From a virus, in IMG/VR virus record IMGVR_UViG_3300007735_000783, positions 1-64,000 of that record: a DNA stretch of 64,000 nucleotides; one strand, 5' to 3'. Under the pieces are notes generated by a model. That model made no database searches. It was not told the DNA's origin and worked only from the letters and a program-made list of their open reading frames with translations. Below, one piece after another: positions 40,933-48,306 of this stretch. A program made the position numbers and the translations under genes. Position 1 is the stretch's first letter, and the number at the start of each line of letters is the position of its first letter.

Positions 40933-43770
40933 ATGGCAGAGTCAGAATTTAATTTAGGTCCTAACTATCCGCCTGGTGGCGCACCCGAAAATCCAAGGGT
41001 GAACAATTCTGCATACGATTCAGAATTGAAAAAGGCGCAGCAGTTACAAACAGATACTTTAAAGTCTCTCAACGAAACTATAAAAGGACTTTCTGAACAA
41101 TATGCCGAACTTACTGCAAATGATCGTAAATTGACTGACGAAGAACTTGCAGCGAGTAAGATGCTGCGAGAAAAAATTGATGTTCTATCTCAAATATTAG
41201 AGAGTGTAAAAAGTGATGCTTCTAAAGGAGGGCCGCAAGTTCCTCTATCTGCTATAGGCATAAAAGAAAGAACAGAAACATTTACAAAACTTTCAAAAGT
41301 AATAACTGACTTTCAAAGGTCTTCTGCTGATCTTAGAGCGGCTGGTGGTGGAGAAATGGAATTTGACCAATGGTTCTCTACCTATTTGGAGCAACAAAAA
41401 CTAGACAACTTAAGTCTATCTCAGCAAGAACACAACAGTTTATTACTTCAAGATGTAAAGAAAATACTTAAAGACTCCAACACATCCTTATCTTCTTTAT
41501 CTGAAGATGAGTTGGAAGAATTGGCTAGAAGATCTATAAAATTATCTATTGACCAAAAGCAAATAGAAACAGACTTATTGGCACAAAACAGGGATGTCAT
41601 TAAACTCAATAAAGATGCTAATGCTCAAGATATAAAAAATACAAAGGCTATAGTAGAGTCAAGCAAATTTGATCCATCAAAACCTATAATTGAATACGGA
41701 TTTAAAACAGTAAACAAGCAGATGGCGGAAATTGTGGAGAACACAAAGCCCCGCAGTCTGTTTAAAATTGTTACTGATTTAATGGGCCCCTTTGGCAAAA
41801 TTATATACTTTTTTGCCAAGTTTGTTGTTGCACCACTATTGTTTTCTTTTGGTATCATTACTGGATTTTTATTAGTTCAATACGGAAAACTTAAAGGATT
41901 AGGTGCTTTATTAAGTGGTGAAGTGTTCCTATTATTTTTAGAGGGATTAAAACGATTTAAAAACATCATAGTGTTTTTGTATAAAGATGTTCCCTTAATA
42001 GTTTCTAGTTTTATAAATCAAGTATCTACAAATGCTGCAAAAGCAGTGCAGCCTATAAGAACTATTTCTAGAATATTTTCTAACATTGCTAGTGGTAGTG
42101 AAACATTCTTTTTCGCTTGGACTCGCATACTAAATTATATACAACTAATACCATATCGTCTTGCTGCATGGTTTGAAATCTTTAAAAATTTTGAATCCAA
42201 TATAGGCAAATTAAGTAAGTTTGAAAAGATTTATGTTGTTGTTGGAGACGCACTAATAGGTATAGGAAAAATAATAGATAAACTGAAACCCACATTTGAA
42301 ACTATTGGAAAATTTGGCACATCAATCACAAACCTAGCAAGTTATATTGGTAGCATAGTAGGAAAAATATTTTCTCCAGTTACCCAATTGTTTTCTTCTA
42401 ATTTAGGAAAAGCGTTGATAGGCTTTGATAAGATGGGTGTTGGATTATCTTCAATGTTTAAGTTTGGTGTTACCATAGGTAAATGGCTTGGTGGGGTTAC
42501 TCCTTGGTTTGTTACCCTTATCACATTATTCGCAGATATTCCTAAATTTTTTAAGGCTTTATTTTATACTGATGCATATACCGCCATTAAATCTGTAATG
42601 GCTTTAATTGTACAAGTTGCTGGATTAGTTTTGTCTACCCTATTTGGCGGACCTTTAGGTGCAATTGCCGCATCATATGTTCTGAAGTTTGAAAACATAA
42701 TGAAATGGCTTGATCCTATCTTTGATTTTATTATATACACTGGTGGTATTGTTTTGGGATTATTGTATTCAATCTACAAAGATTTTGTACAACCTGCATT
42801 TGAAGCAATCGGACAAGTTGCCTTAACTGTATTGAATTTGGGATTTGCTTTATTAAAGCCTATATTTAAATTTGCTCAGTTTGTATTATTGCTATTAACA
42901 CCTCTATTTGCTATTGTTGCTTTAGTGTTTAAGGGTGTGGGTTATCTTTTTAAAGGGATATCAATTCTATTCAAAGCAATAAACAATAATATAGTTGAGC
43001 CGTTTATTAAATTTTCAGAATGGTTTATGTTCAAATTTATACAGCCAATTTATGACTGGCTTGCAAGCACTTGGTTTGGTAGACTTGCTGGCATGGAAAC
43101 AAAAGAAAAGCGTTTAGCCAGAGAGCGTAAACAAAAGTTAAAGAATCAAACTGCTGAAGGCGAATCTAAAAATAGTATTTTTTCCGAAATCAACATTGAT
43201 ACAGAATCTATAGGCAAATCTGTAGATATTGGTATAGGTAAAACAAAAGAGTTTGTAAATTCTGCTGTTGATAAAACTGTTGGTGTTGTTGAAAGTACTA
43301 CAGATTCTTTAAAATTTATTAGTAAAGATTTTTCAGGTTCAATTTATCATTTATCAGACACTTTAAAGACGCAGTTGACCCCAATCACAAATACAATGAT
43401 TCATTTGGGCAAGTCTTTAGGTATGCGGGCTACAGAATTTGGTAATGTGGCTTTAGATAAAATGAATACGCCAATGGTACAAACCGTTTTAACGAATCTC
43501 ACAACGCCCATTTCAGGCTATTCTACTGCCACTACAATAACTCCATCAAATGCTCCCGCCAACAATCGTATGGCTGAAGAATATCAATGGATGGCATCTT
43601 TACTAGAGAAAGCCTCTGGAGATGAAAAGAATAGAGCCGCCAATAATACTGTTAACAACCAACAAACAACGGTAGTCAACAATACTAGTGGCGGCTCATC
43701 AATGACTATGCCTAGCAACAGCGAAAGAACTGTTAATCAAATTAACAATTCAGTTCGCCCCGCAGGATAA
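40933..43770 (+). CDS. Tail tape measure protein (gp29 role)
   Basis: The 945-residue protein has an N-terminal helical, polar region (residues 1-270, many Glu/Lys/Gln; KSLNETIKGLSEQYAELTAN). A long central region with at least five hydrophobic segments follows (IIYFFAKFVVAPLLFSFGII near 288-307, TPWFVTLITLFADI near 523, VMALIVQVAGLVLSTLF near 556, FDFIIYTGGIVLGLLY near 600, and FAQFVLLLLTPLFAIVALVF near 654). The end is Asn/Gln/Thr-rich (NNTVNNQQTTVVNN). This is the composition of tape measures, which fix tail length and enter the host membrane. T4 gp29 has 590 residues. Its place after gp26 and the chaperone-like ORF supports the call; sequence similarity to gp29 is not visible by eye. It converges with gp32, stop to stop. 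Confidence 0.72.
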   Translation: MAESEFNLGPNYPPGGAPENPRVNNSAYDSELKKAQQLQTDTLKSLNETIKGLSEQYAELTANDRKLTDEELAASKMLREKIDVLSQILESVKSDASKGGPQVPLSAIGIKERTETFTKLSKVITDFQRSSADLRAAGGGEMEFDQWFSTYLEQQKLDNLSLSQQEHNSLLLQDVKKILKDSNTSLSSLSEDELEELARRSIKLSIDQKQIETDLLAQNRDVIKLNKDANAQDIKNTKAIVESSKFDPSKPIIEYGFKTVNKQMAEIVENTKPRSLFKIVTDLMGPFGKIIYFFAKFVVAPLLFSFGIITGFLLVQYGKLKGLGALLSGEVFLLFLEGLKRFKNIIVFLYKDVPLIVSSFINQVSTNAAKAVQPIRTISRIFSNIASGSETFFFAWTRILNYIQLIPYRLAAWFEIFKNFESNIGKLSKFEKIYVVVGDALIGIGKIIDKLKPTFETIGKFGTSITNLASYIGSIVGKIFSPVTQLFSSNLGKALIGFDKMGVGLSSMFKFGVTIGKWLGGVTPWFVTLITLFADIPKFFKALFYTDAYTAIKSVMALIVQVAGLVLSTLFGGPLGAIAASYVLKFENIMKWLDPIFDFIIYTGGIVLGLLYSIYKDFVQPAFEAIGQVALTVLNLGFALLKPIFKFAQFVLLLLTPLFAIVALVFKGVGYLFKGISILFKAINNNIVEPFIKFSEWFMFKFIQPIYDWLASTWFGRLAGMETKEKRLARERKQKLKNQTAEGESKNSIFSEINIDTESIGKSVDIGIGKTKEFVNSAVDKTVGVVESTTDSLKFISKDFSGSIYHLSDTLKTQLTPITNTMIHLGKSLGMRATEFGNVALDKMNTPMVQTVLTNLTTPISGYSTATTITPSNAPANNRMAEEYQWMASLLEKASGDEKNRAANNTVNNQQTTVVNNTSGGSSMTMPSNSERTVNQINNSVRPAG

Positions 43771-44676
43771 TCAATCCTCTTCAGCCAACTTGCGGAAGTA
43801 TGACAAGGTATCATCCTCGTCACCTGTTTCCTCTTCCTGTACAGGCTTCTTTGCAGCGGGAGCGTCCTTCTTACGGAACTTCTCGCTCAAACTCTCACGG
43901 ATAGGTTCTTCGTCTTCAGCCTTCTTTGCGGACTTGATTTCTGTGGTGAGAACAGTCTCGTACCGCTCCTTCAGTTCCTCGTAAGACTTAAACTTGTCGG
44001 AAGCAACAAACTCCTGCAAGGCATACTGAGACTTCCACAACTTCTCAAGCCATTCATCCTTGCCTTCAAGCAAAGGACTCTTGGTGTCAAACTCGCTCTT
44101 GTCATAGTTTGCAAAACCACCAACAGTCTGAATCTTCATCTTGAAGTTGCAGCCGTTCCAAAAATCAAACGGGTTGATTGGCTCTTCACCAGGAAACTTC
44201 GGCTGCATGCAGTCGCTAATCTTGTCAAAGATCTTCTTGCCGTAGCGGAACAGGAACACCTTGGTCTCATTGTCCCTATTAGCAGGATCGCTGACAACCA
44301 TGATGTTTGAGATGTACGATAACTTACGCTTGCGGTTACGAGCGATATCCTTGTCGGATTCAATTCCGCTGTTCCACAGTTCGTTGTTTGCTTCGCACAC
44401 AGGGCACTTCTTGCCTACAGTAGTGGGGCAGTTCTCAATGAACCATCCACCCTTGCCTTGGAACCCGTGATTAAACACGCGAACCCAAGGAACTTCTTCG
44501 CCAGCACAAGCAGGCAGGAAACGGATGATAGCAAAACCGTTGCCGTCCTTGCCACGCTCGGTGCTCCAAAAGCGGTCGTCCTTATATGACTTACTTTCCG
44601 TCGTCTTTTCCAATTCCTTGGCGAGAGCCGAGACGGAGTTCTTGCTCATCTTCTTTAGGTCTGAAAATCCAGCCAT
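43771..44676 (-). CDS. gp32: Single-stranded DNA-binding protein gp32
   Basis: The product coats single-stranded DNA in replication and recombination and contacts gp59. At 301 residues it equals T4 gp32 in length. The N-terminal LAKELEKTTESKSYKDDRFWSTERGKDGNGFAIIRFLP and the zinc site H70-x12-C83-x7-C91-x2-C94 (HGFQ...ENCPTTVGKKCPVC) are visible. GRNRKRK-type basic and WNGCNFKMKIQTVGG segments build the OB core. The acidic C-terminus (EEETGDEDDTL) is the usual protein-contact tail. The leader has AAAGGATAC before the ATG and a small TCGTA-TACGA inverted repeat (44689-44699). gp32 in T4 represses its own translation; I cannot see a matching pseudoknot by eye. Confidence 0.95.
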   Translation of the reverse strand: MAGFSDLKKMSKNSVSALAKELEKTTESKSYKDDRFWSTERGKDGNGFAIIRFLPACAGEEVPWVRVFNHGFQGKGGWFIENCPTTVGKKCPVCEANNELWNSGIESDKDIARNRKRKLSYISNIMVVSDPANRDNETKVFLFRYGKKIFDKISDCMQPKFPGEEPINPFDFWNGCNFKMKIQTVGGFANYDKSEFDTKSPLLEGKDEWLEKLWKSQYALQEFVASDKFKSYEELKERYETVLTTEIKSAKKAEDEEPIRESLSEKFRKKDAPAAKKPVQEEETGDEDDTLSYFRKLAEED

Positions 44677-44733
44677 TGTAGTATCCTTTCGTATTACGAG
44701 GTATTAAAAGTATGAGTGAGTGTGTATTGTATA

Positions 44734-45357
44734 CTAAGTATTCTTTGTATGCAACTTGTTTGTGATGATTTCCGAGATAATTCTCTTCAGTTCATCACGC
44801 CTAGTATCTAGGTGAAGGAAGGGCGCATAACGAAGAAGAGGAATACCAACTTCTTCCCAAATAGGATCACCATCCATGTTCCATCGTTTTGTAAAATGTA
44901 ACAGATGATCCAATACTAAAAAAGTTTCAGGAGAAATGCGCTTCTCCATTACTGATCTAAAAATTCGTGGATGTGTTCCGTCTTCCTGATGGAACAGTTT
45001 GTTAAAACATTCAGGATCATCTTTGCAGGTCTCCCATAATTTGTTTATTTCACCCTTTATATGATACTGCAAAGACTGAACTCGCTTCATTCTAGCAAGG
45101 TGGTCAGCCTGTGCTTCTTCGCCAAGCATGTCACCAACCCATGAGCGGTTGGCTAAAACTTGAGATAAAAAGAACTCCACGATTTCATCGCGGGAGTAAC
45201 GCTTGGCTAATTTCTCAAACTGATAACGATCTTTTCGCGTTTCAAACGAACGACTAGAAACTCTAGTCTTTCCGCTATACCTGTGAAAATCAAAGTTATT
45301 GTTTTTAAAGTGAGTTTTTATAGCAAGGTAGATTTGATATGCGTCTACAGGGTTCAT
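44734..45357 (-). CDS. gp59: Helicase loader gp59
   Basis: The protein loads the replicative helicase (gp41) onto gp32-coated forks. It has 207 residues (T4: 217) and begins DAYQIYLAIKTHFKNNNFDFHRYSGKTRVSSRSFETRKDRYQFEKLAKRYS, the gp59 N-terminal pattern. PLLRYAPFLHLDTRRDELKRIISEI ends the protein as in the family. It is encoded in the order gp33-gp59-gp32, as in T4, so the three are probably co-transcribed. The gene has many Arg/Lys residues, fitting fork-DNA binding. Confidence 0.92.
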   Translation of the reverse strand: MNPVDAYQIYLAIKTHFKNNNFDFHRYSGKTRVSSRSFETRKDRYQFEKLAKRYSRDEIVEFFLSQVLANRSWVGDMLGEEAQADHLARMKRVQSLQYHIKGEINKLWETCKDDPECFNKLFHQEDGTHPRIFRSVMEKRISPETFLVLDHLLHFTKRWNMDGDPIWEEVGIPLLRYAPFLHLDTRRDELKRIISEIITNKLHTKNT

Positions 45358-45582
45358 TCAAAATAATTTAGAAGTCTTCTTAAGCATGTTGGCTTTCTGT
45401 CCTTCCACCTTTAGCCGTTCCTTGATTGGCTTGGTGAGAAGTTTTGCAACTGCTTCAGGTTCAATTCCGTGCTTTTCGCAAAGATCAACAATCACTTCAA
45501 TGTAAGTGGTATCTTTACGACTCTTGTACATTTCTTCTACCTGCCGACAAAAATCGGCTTGTAGATTTATTATAGAGCCCAT
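45358..45582 (-). CDS. gp33: Late transcription co-activator gp33
   Basis: The 74-residue protein shows the marine T4-like gp33 pattern: KDTTYIEVIVDLCEKHGIEPEAVAKLLTKPIKERLKVEGQKANMLKK. In T4, gp33 bridges RNA polymerase, the sigma factor gp55 and the sliding clamp, switching on late promoters with TATAAATA boxes. This window has about a dozen such boxes, which this protein would help read; gp55 itself is not present here. It is shorter than T4 gp33 (112). Its ATG is directly followed upstream by the 75-residue gene without a gap, and it is immediately before gp59. Confidence 0.8.
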   Translation of the reverse strand: MGSIINLQADFCRQVEEMYKSRKDTTYIEVIVDLCEKHGIEPEAVAKLLTKPIKERLKVEGQKANMLKKTSKLF

Positions 45583-45810
45583 TTAATCAGATTCCTCTAG
45601 TTCTTCCTCACGAGGAACAGAATTCAATTGTTCGCCCCGTATAATTGCGTTATTAAATTCTTCTTCGCTAAACAGCAGAGTTACTTCACGATCTTTAAGC
45701 ATAATGTGAATAATATGCTTACCTTCTCCTAACTTGTCAAGTATGGAGTCTTTAATCTTATTGATCTCTGCGTGTTCATCTCTCTTAAACAGTCTGGTTA
45801 ACCATTTCAT
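45583..45810 (-). CDS. Small hypothetical protein upstream of gp33
   Basis: I do not recognise the family. The 75-residue protein starts MKWLTRLFKRDEHAEINKIKDSILDKLGEG, possibly an amphipathic helix, then HIIHIMLKDREVTLLFSEEEFNNAIIRGEQL, and ends with an acidic tail (EELEESD). Its ATG lies 26 bases inside the end of the nuclease gene, so it is translated by coupling. It sits between a DNA nuclease and gp33/gp59/gp32, so a DNA-metabolism or transcription role is possible. Confidence 0.5.
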   Translation of the reverse strand: MKWLTRLFKRDEHAEINKIKDSILDKLGEGKHIIHIMLKDREVTLLFSEEEFNNAIIRGEQLNSVPREEELEESD

Positions 45811-46459
45811 TGATTTTCCTCTGTAGGTCTTGAAAATTATTGCTAGCCCAATAGTTCTTTATGGATTCGCCTAACTTGATTTTATAATCATCAGGATTCT
45901 TTTTAAATACCTGAGTGCTTCCATCCTCTGCTGATATAAGAATAACCACCTGCGGAACTCGTACACCCATGCTCTCTAACCACATGTACGAGTATGCAGC
46001 GGTTTGTTCAAAGTAATTTTGAATCCAATCTTCCTTGCGACGAGACTTTGCAGACTTGAAATCAATAACCGAGAGAACGCCTTCATATTCTCCGATGCAA
46101 TCAAACCTGCCTGCCATACGCAAACTGTCGGAACACAACTGAGTTTCCTGAGCCACAACCTTGTTAATTTTGTCAAGGCTAGGAATCATCTGATTGAAAA
46201 GAGTTTGAGTCTTCTCGCAAGTAGTTCTGTAAGTTTCCTTGTTGAGATAATTTTCAATCATCGTGTGCATTGCTGTTCCACGACGCATAGCCTCATCACT
46301 ACTCTTTTTATTTTCAGGATTCTCTCGCCACTTTGCCCAAAACTCTTTCTTGGCAAATCCTGTTACAGTTGTGACTGAGGGATACCAATTACCCGTTTTG
46401 GCAGACTGATAGAATCTTCCCATCCCATCAATTTCAATAGACTTCAATTTCATTTCCAT
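45785..46459 (-). CDS. PD-(D/E)XK exonuclease (RecB/MGME1-like)
   Basis: The 224-residue protein carries the order of motifs of RecB/Cas4-like nucleases: YPSVTTVTGF (residues 26-35), GTAMHTMIENYL (H65), QETQL (E105), MAGRFDCIGEYEGVLSVIDFKSAKS (D120, D133, K135) and QTAAYSYMW (Q152). This is the pattern of the mitochondrial MGME1-like and marine phage exonucleases that digest DNA ends from single-stranded tails. It would act in recombination or host DNA breakdown. Start: ATG 46459 and the in-frame ATG two codons later are both possible. It lies between the zinc ribbon gene and the gp33 cluster. Confidence 0.8.
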   Translation of the reverse strand: MEMKLKSIEIDGMGRFYQSAKTGNWYPSVTTVTGFAKKEFWAKWRENPENKKSSDEAMRRGTAMHTMIENYLNKETYRTTCEKTQTLFNQMIPSLDKINKVVAQETQLCSDSLRMAGRFDCIGEYEGVLSVIDFKSAKSRRKEDWIQNYFEQTAAYSYMWLESMGVRVPQVVILISAEDGSTQVFKKNPDDYKIKLGESIKNYWASNNFQDLQRKINEMVNQTV

Positions 46460-46460
46460 T

Positions 46461-46712
46461 TTAATAGTCTCTCATTGTGTGTCGTGGATGGGCTTTCTTT
46501 ACCTTGGAGATTACTTCTTTAAATCCGTTATCAGGACGAGTAATTCCCAAACGAACAGGATCAATAACCTGAACCGAGGCATCCAACTTGATTACTTTCT
46601 TTTTGCCACACTTAGGACAAGGCTTTTTTGTCGGCTTGTTGCGATTAGCAATAGTTTGCATATCATCCCAAGTGTGATCGCATGCAGTACATTTATAGTC
46701 GTATAGTGGCAT
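46461..46712 (-). CDS. FmdB-like zinc ribbon protein
   Basis: The 83-residue protein begins MPLYDYKCTACDHTWDD, and C8-x2-C11 with C32-x2-C35 (PCPKCG) make a zinc ribbon of the FmdB type. The rest is basic (KKKVIKLDAS, then KKAHPRH). Small FmdB-like proteins are frequent in marine T4-like phages; the usual suggestion is transcription or translation control, but no function is proven. It is preceded by a TATAAATA box on the minus strand (46724-46731), so it may be made late as well as early. It is encoded one gene downstream of uvdE. Confidence 0.72.
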   Translation of the reverse strand: MPLYDYKCTACDHTWDDMQTIANRNKPTKKPCPKCGKKKVIKLDASVQVIDPVRLGITRPDNGFKEVISKVKKAHPRHTMRDY

Positions 46713-46723
46713 ATTGTATCCTT

Positions 46724-46731
46724 TATTTATA
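46724..46731 (-). promoter_or_regulatory. Late promoter box TATAAATA (minus strand)
   Basis: The exact T4 late consensus read on the minus strand, 11 bases before the ATG of the zinc ribbon gene and overlapping the uvdE stop codon. An 11-base gap would leave a very short leader, less than the 24-45 bases at other late boxes, so use is uncertain. Confidence 0.45.
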
Positions 46732-47653
46732 CGGCTGTCAAACTTAAGTTTCGGTATTCCATTAGCGCAAGATCTTTTGCCTTGGCTTCAATCATTACAT
46801 CATAGACCGTATCCGCTAGTTCAGGAATGCGTTCTTTAATAAAATCGGAATGGGCTTGTGGCTTTTTGCCTTCAGCCGACTCAGAGTAATGTACCTTGGG
46901 AACTTCACAAAAGCCTTGCCAAGTTGAAAAAGCCATATCAGCCGCTTGGTGTAAAGACTCTCGTTGGCAGAACCGATGATGATGAATATCCAATACTAAT
47001 TTGAGTCCTTCGCATCGTGACCACAGAATTTCATAAAGATCACTCATGCTCCACATAGAGGCTTTATCATCATTCTCTATGGTTAAGCGTCGTTGAATCT
47101 GTGGTGATAGTCTACGGTAATTGTCTGCGAATCGTTTAGCCGTGTCAGTTTTTTCGTCGTAAGTACCACCTACATGGATATTGATGGCAAACTCATCGCC
47201 ATAACCCAACAGGTCTGCAAGAAAAGAGTGCATTTCAAGACTCATAATACTCTTTTCTACAATATCATGGTTAGGAGAAGCCAAACAGGTATAAGGGCCT
47301 GGATGACAAGATAAACGCATACCGTTTGCCTTGGCTAGTTTGCCTGCTTCAGCAAAGTTACTGACTATGGCTTGACTGTGATGTTCCGCTAGATTTTCAA
47401 GACCATACTTCAGAGTAGGATGATCCATAAACGGAAACATCTCGCTGCTGATGCGAAACATCTTTACATCGTTATCCACATTCCATTGTATGATTTTTAC
47501 AAGGTCAGCAGAATTCTTTGCAGCCAACTCACCGCAGCGATCAAGACTAAAGTTAGCCATACGCAGAGTGCGGCTTGTGGTTATTTCGTTTTTCTTTTTA
47601 ACGCCTTTGTTGAGTGTAAGGTTCACACAGGCGTATCCGATATTGCGTAGCAT
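46727..47653 (-). CDS. uvdE: UV damage endonuclease UvdE/UvsE
   Basis: The product should nick DNA 5' to pyrimidine dimers and other lesions; it is a TIM-barrel metalloenzyme. The ATG at 47653, with GGAGA seven bases upstream, gives 308 residues starting MLRNIGYACVNLTLN; the longer TTG frame to 47674 adds seven unlikely residues. Family blocks in order: IQWNVDNDVKMFRISSEMFPFMDHP, MRLSCHPGPYTCLASPN, INIHVGGTYDEKTDTAKRF, RLTIENDDKASMWS, LKLVLDIHHHRFC and VPKVHYSESAEG. His and Glu residues in these blocks are the barrel metal ligands. T4 uses DenV instead, so this phage has a different dimer-repair enzyme, useful in sunlit water. Confidence 0.92.
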   Translation of the reverse strand: MLRNIGYACVNLTLNKGVKKKNEITTSRTLRMANFSLDRCGELAAKNSADLVKIIQWNVDNDVKMFRISSEMFPFMDHPTLKYGLENLAEHHSQAIVSNFAEAGKLAKANGMRLSCHPGPYTCLASPNHDIVEKSIMSLEMHSFLADLLGYGDEFAINIHVGGTYDEKTDTAKRFADNYRRLSPQIQRRLTIENDDKASMWSMSDLYEILWSRCEGLKLVLDIHHHRFCQRESLHQAADMAFSTWQGFCEVPKVHYSESAEGKKPQAHSDFIKERIPELADTVYDVMIEAKAKDLALMEYRNLSLTAV

Positions 47654-47721
47654 GTTATCTCCAATATAACACAAAAGCCTTGCCGAAGCAAGGCTAATGT
47701 GGTAAGAATCACACCCGTGAT

Positions 47722-47967
47722 TTAGTCGTCGTCCCTATCAGGAACGGAACCGTCGTCTTCGTCATCAAAGTAGAAGTTTGGATCTTCTTCTTCAATTTCA
47801 TCCATCTGCTCTTCACTATACTCAGGCTCATCAGGATTATGAGAAAACTCATTTTCTTCCTCGTGCTCCTGATGCTGATCGTCATCATAATTATCATTAT
47901 CCTCGTCAGGATCGGGACGAATTGCATTATACTGTTCGTAAAAATCGTCAGGATTATAGATTGACAT
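47722..47967 (-). CDS. Very acidic small protein (possible DNA mimic)
   Basis: From ATG 47967, with GAGGAG eight bases upstream, the protein has 81 residues: MSIYNPDDFYEQYNAI, then long Asp/Glu runs (NDNYDDDQHQEHEEEN, IEEEDPNFYFDDEDD). I count 20 Asp and 16 Glu (44%), no Lys and two Arg, so net charge is about -34. The longer frame to 48102 covers the upstream gene and is not the start. No family is recognised. Such charge is seen in DNA-mimic inhibitors and some histone-like or polymerase-binding proteins. It is the second gene after the early promoter at 48239-48266, a place typical of host-takeover proteins. Confidence 0.6.
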   Translation of the reverse strand: MSIYNPDDFYEQYNAIRPDPDEDNDNYDDDQHQEHEEENEFSHNPDEPEYSEEQMDEIEEEDPNFYFDDEDDGSVPDRDDD

Positions 47968-47968
47968 G

Positions 47969-48178
47969 TTACTTGCTCCTCTTAGTGGGTTCAAGATCGG
48001 TATTTTTAACCCACCGATGAATATAGGGATGTGTGTCTTCAATGTTTTCAGGATCGTGAATAGACACAAGATACTGCGGACCATTACGCAGATCACGCTC
48101 AATACGAATAATCATACCCGCTCGTTCCATAGAATAAACCCAAACCTTAGTACCAGTAGGCAAAACTTCTTCAGTCAT
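47969..48178 (-). CDS. Small SH3/Tudor-like hypothetical protein, first in early minus operon
   Basis: The 69-residue protein MTEEVLPTGTKVWVYSMERAGMIIRIERDLRNGPQYLVSIHDPEN has the short-strand rhythm of an SH3- or KOW-like barrel (GTKVWVYS, GxIIRIERD, GPQYLVSI), followed by a C-terminal HPYIHRWVKNTDLEP. I do not recognise a family. It is the first gene downstream of the sigma-70-like promoter at 48239-48266 and ends one base before the ATG of the acidic protein, so the two are translated together. A possible role in binding nucleic acid or protein tails early in infection is inferred only from the fold guess. Confidence 0.5.
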   Translation of the reverse strand: MTEEVLPTGTKVWVYSMERAGMIIRIERDLRNGPQYLVSIHDPENIEDTHPYIHRWVKNTDLEPTKRSK

Positions 48179-48201
48179 TTTTACAATTTTCTAAAATGTT
48201 A

Positions 48202-48218
48202 GGCGACCACAAGCCGCC
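48202..48218 (-). other. Hairpin in the leader of the early minus-strand transcript
   Basis: On the minus strand GGCGGC and GGTCGCC arms form a 6-bp stem (one G-T pair) with a TTGTG loop, about 15-30 bases downstream of the start point predicted for the promoter at 48239-48266. It lies in the roughly 54-base leader and, like the hairpin at 2666, may stabilise the message. Confidence 0.4.
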
Positions 48219-48238
48219 AAGTAACGCTTGATGTAAAC

Positions 48239-48266
48239 AATATACTACACCAAAAAGTTTTGTCAA
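48239..48266 (-). promoter_or_regulatory. Sigma-70-like early promoter (minus strand)
   Basis: On the minus strand TTGACA (48261-48266) is followed after 16 bases by TATATT (48239-48244). It would drive the block from the SH3-like protein through uvdE, gp33, gp59 and gp32. It is back to back with the plus-strand promoter at 48270-48297; the two -35 boxes are 3 bases apart. Confidence 0.65.
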
Positions 48267-48269
48267 GGG

Positions 48270-48297
48270 TTGACAGAGAAAAAAACCATGTTAGTAT
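48270..48297 (+). promoter_or_regulatory. Sigma-70-like early promoter (plus strand)
   Basis: TTGACA (48270-48275), a 16-base spacer ending CATGT, and TAGTAT (48292-48297). The spacer has the same length and last five bases as the promoter at 2633-2660. The predicted start point is about 48304, only a few bases before the ATG at 48307. Confidence 0.6.
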
Positions 48298-48306
48298 TGT
48301 ATCGCT

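Noticed and set aside
44689-44699. gp32 autoregulatory operator
   Set aside because: Only an 11-base TCGTA-T-TACGA inverted repeat is visible; no pseudoknot or repeated A/T-rich leader like that of T4 gene 32 was found by eye.
47968-48102. Extending the acidic protein to 126 residues
   Set aside because: The extra 45 residues overlap the SH3-like gene in another frame and are hydrophobic and atypical; ATG 47967 has a good GAGGAG site.
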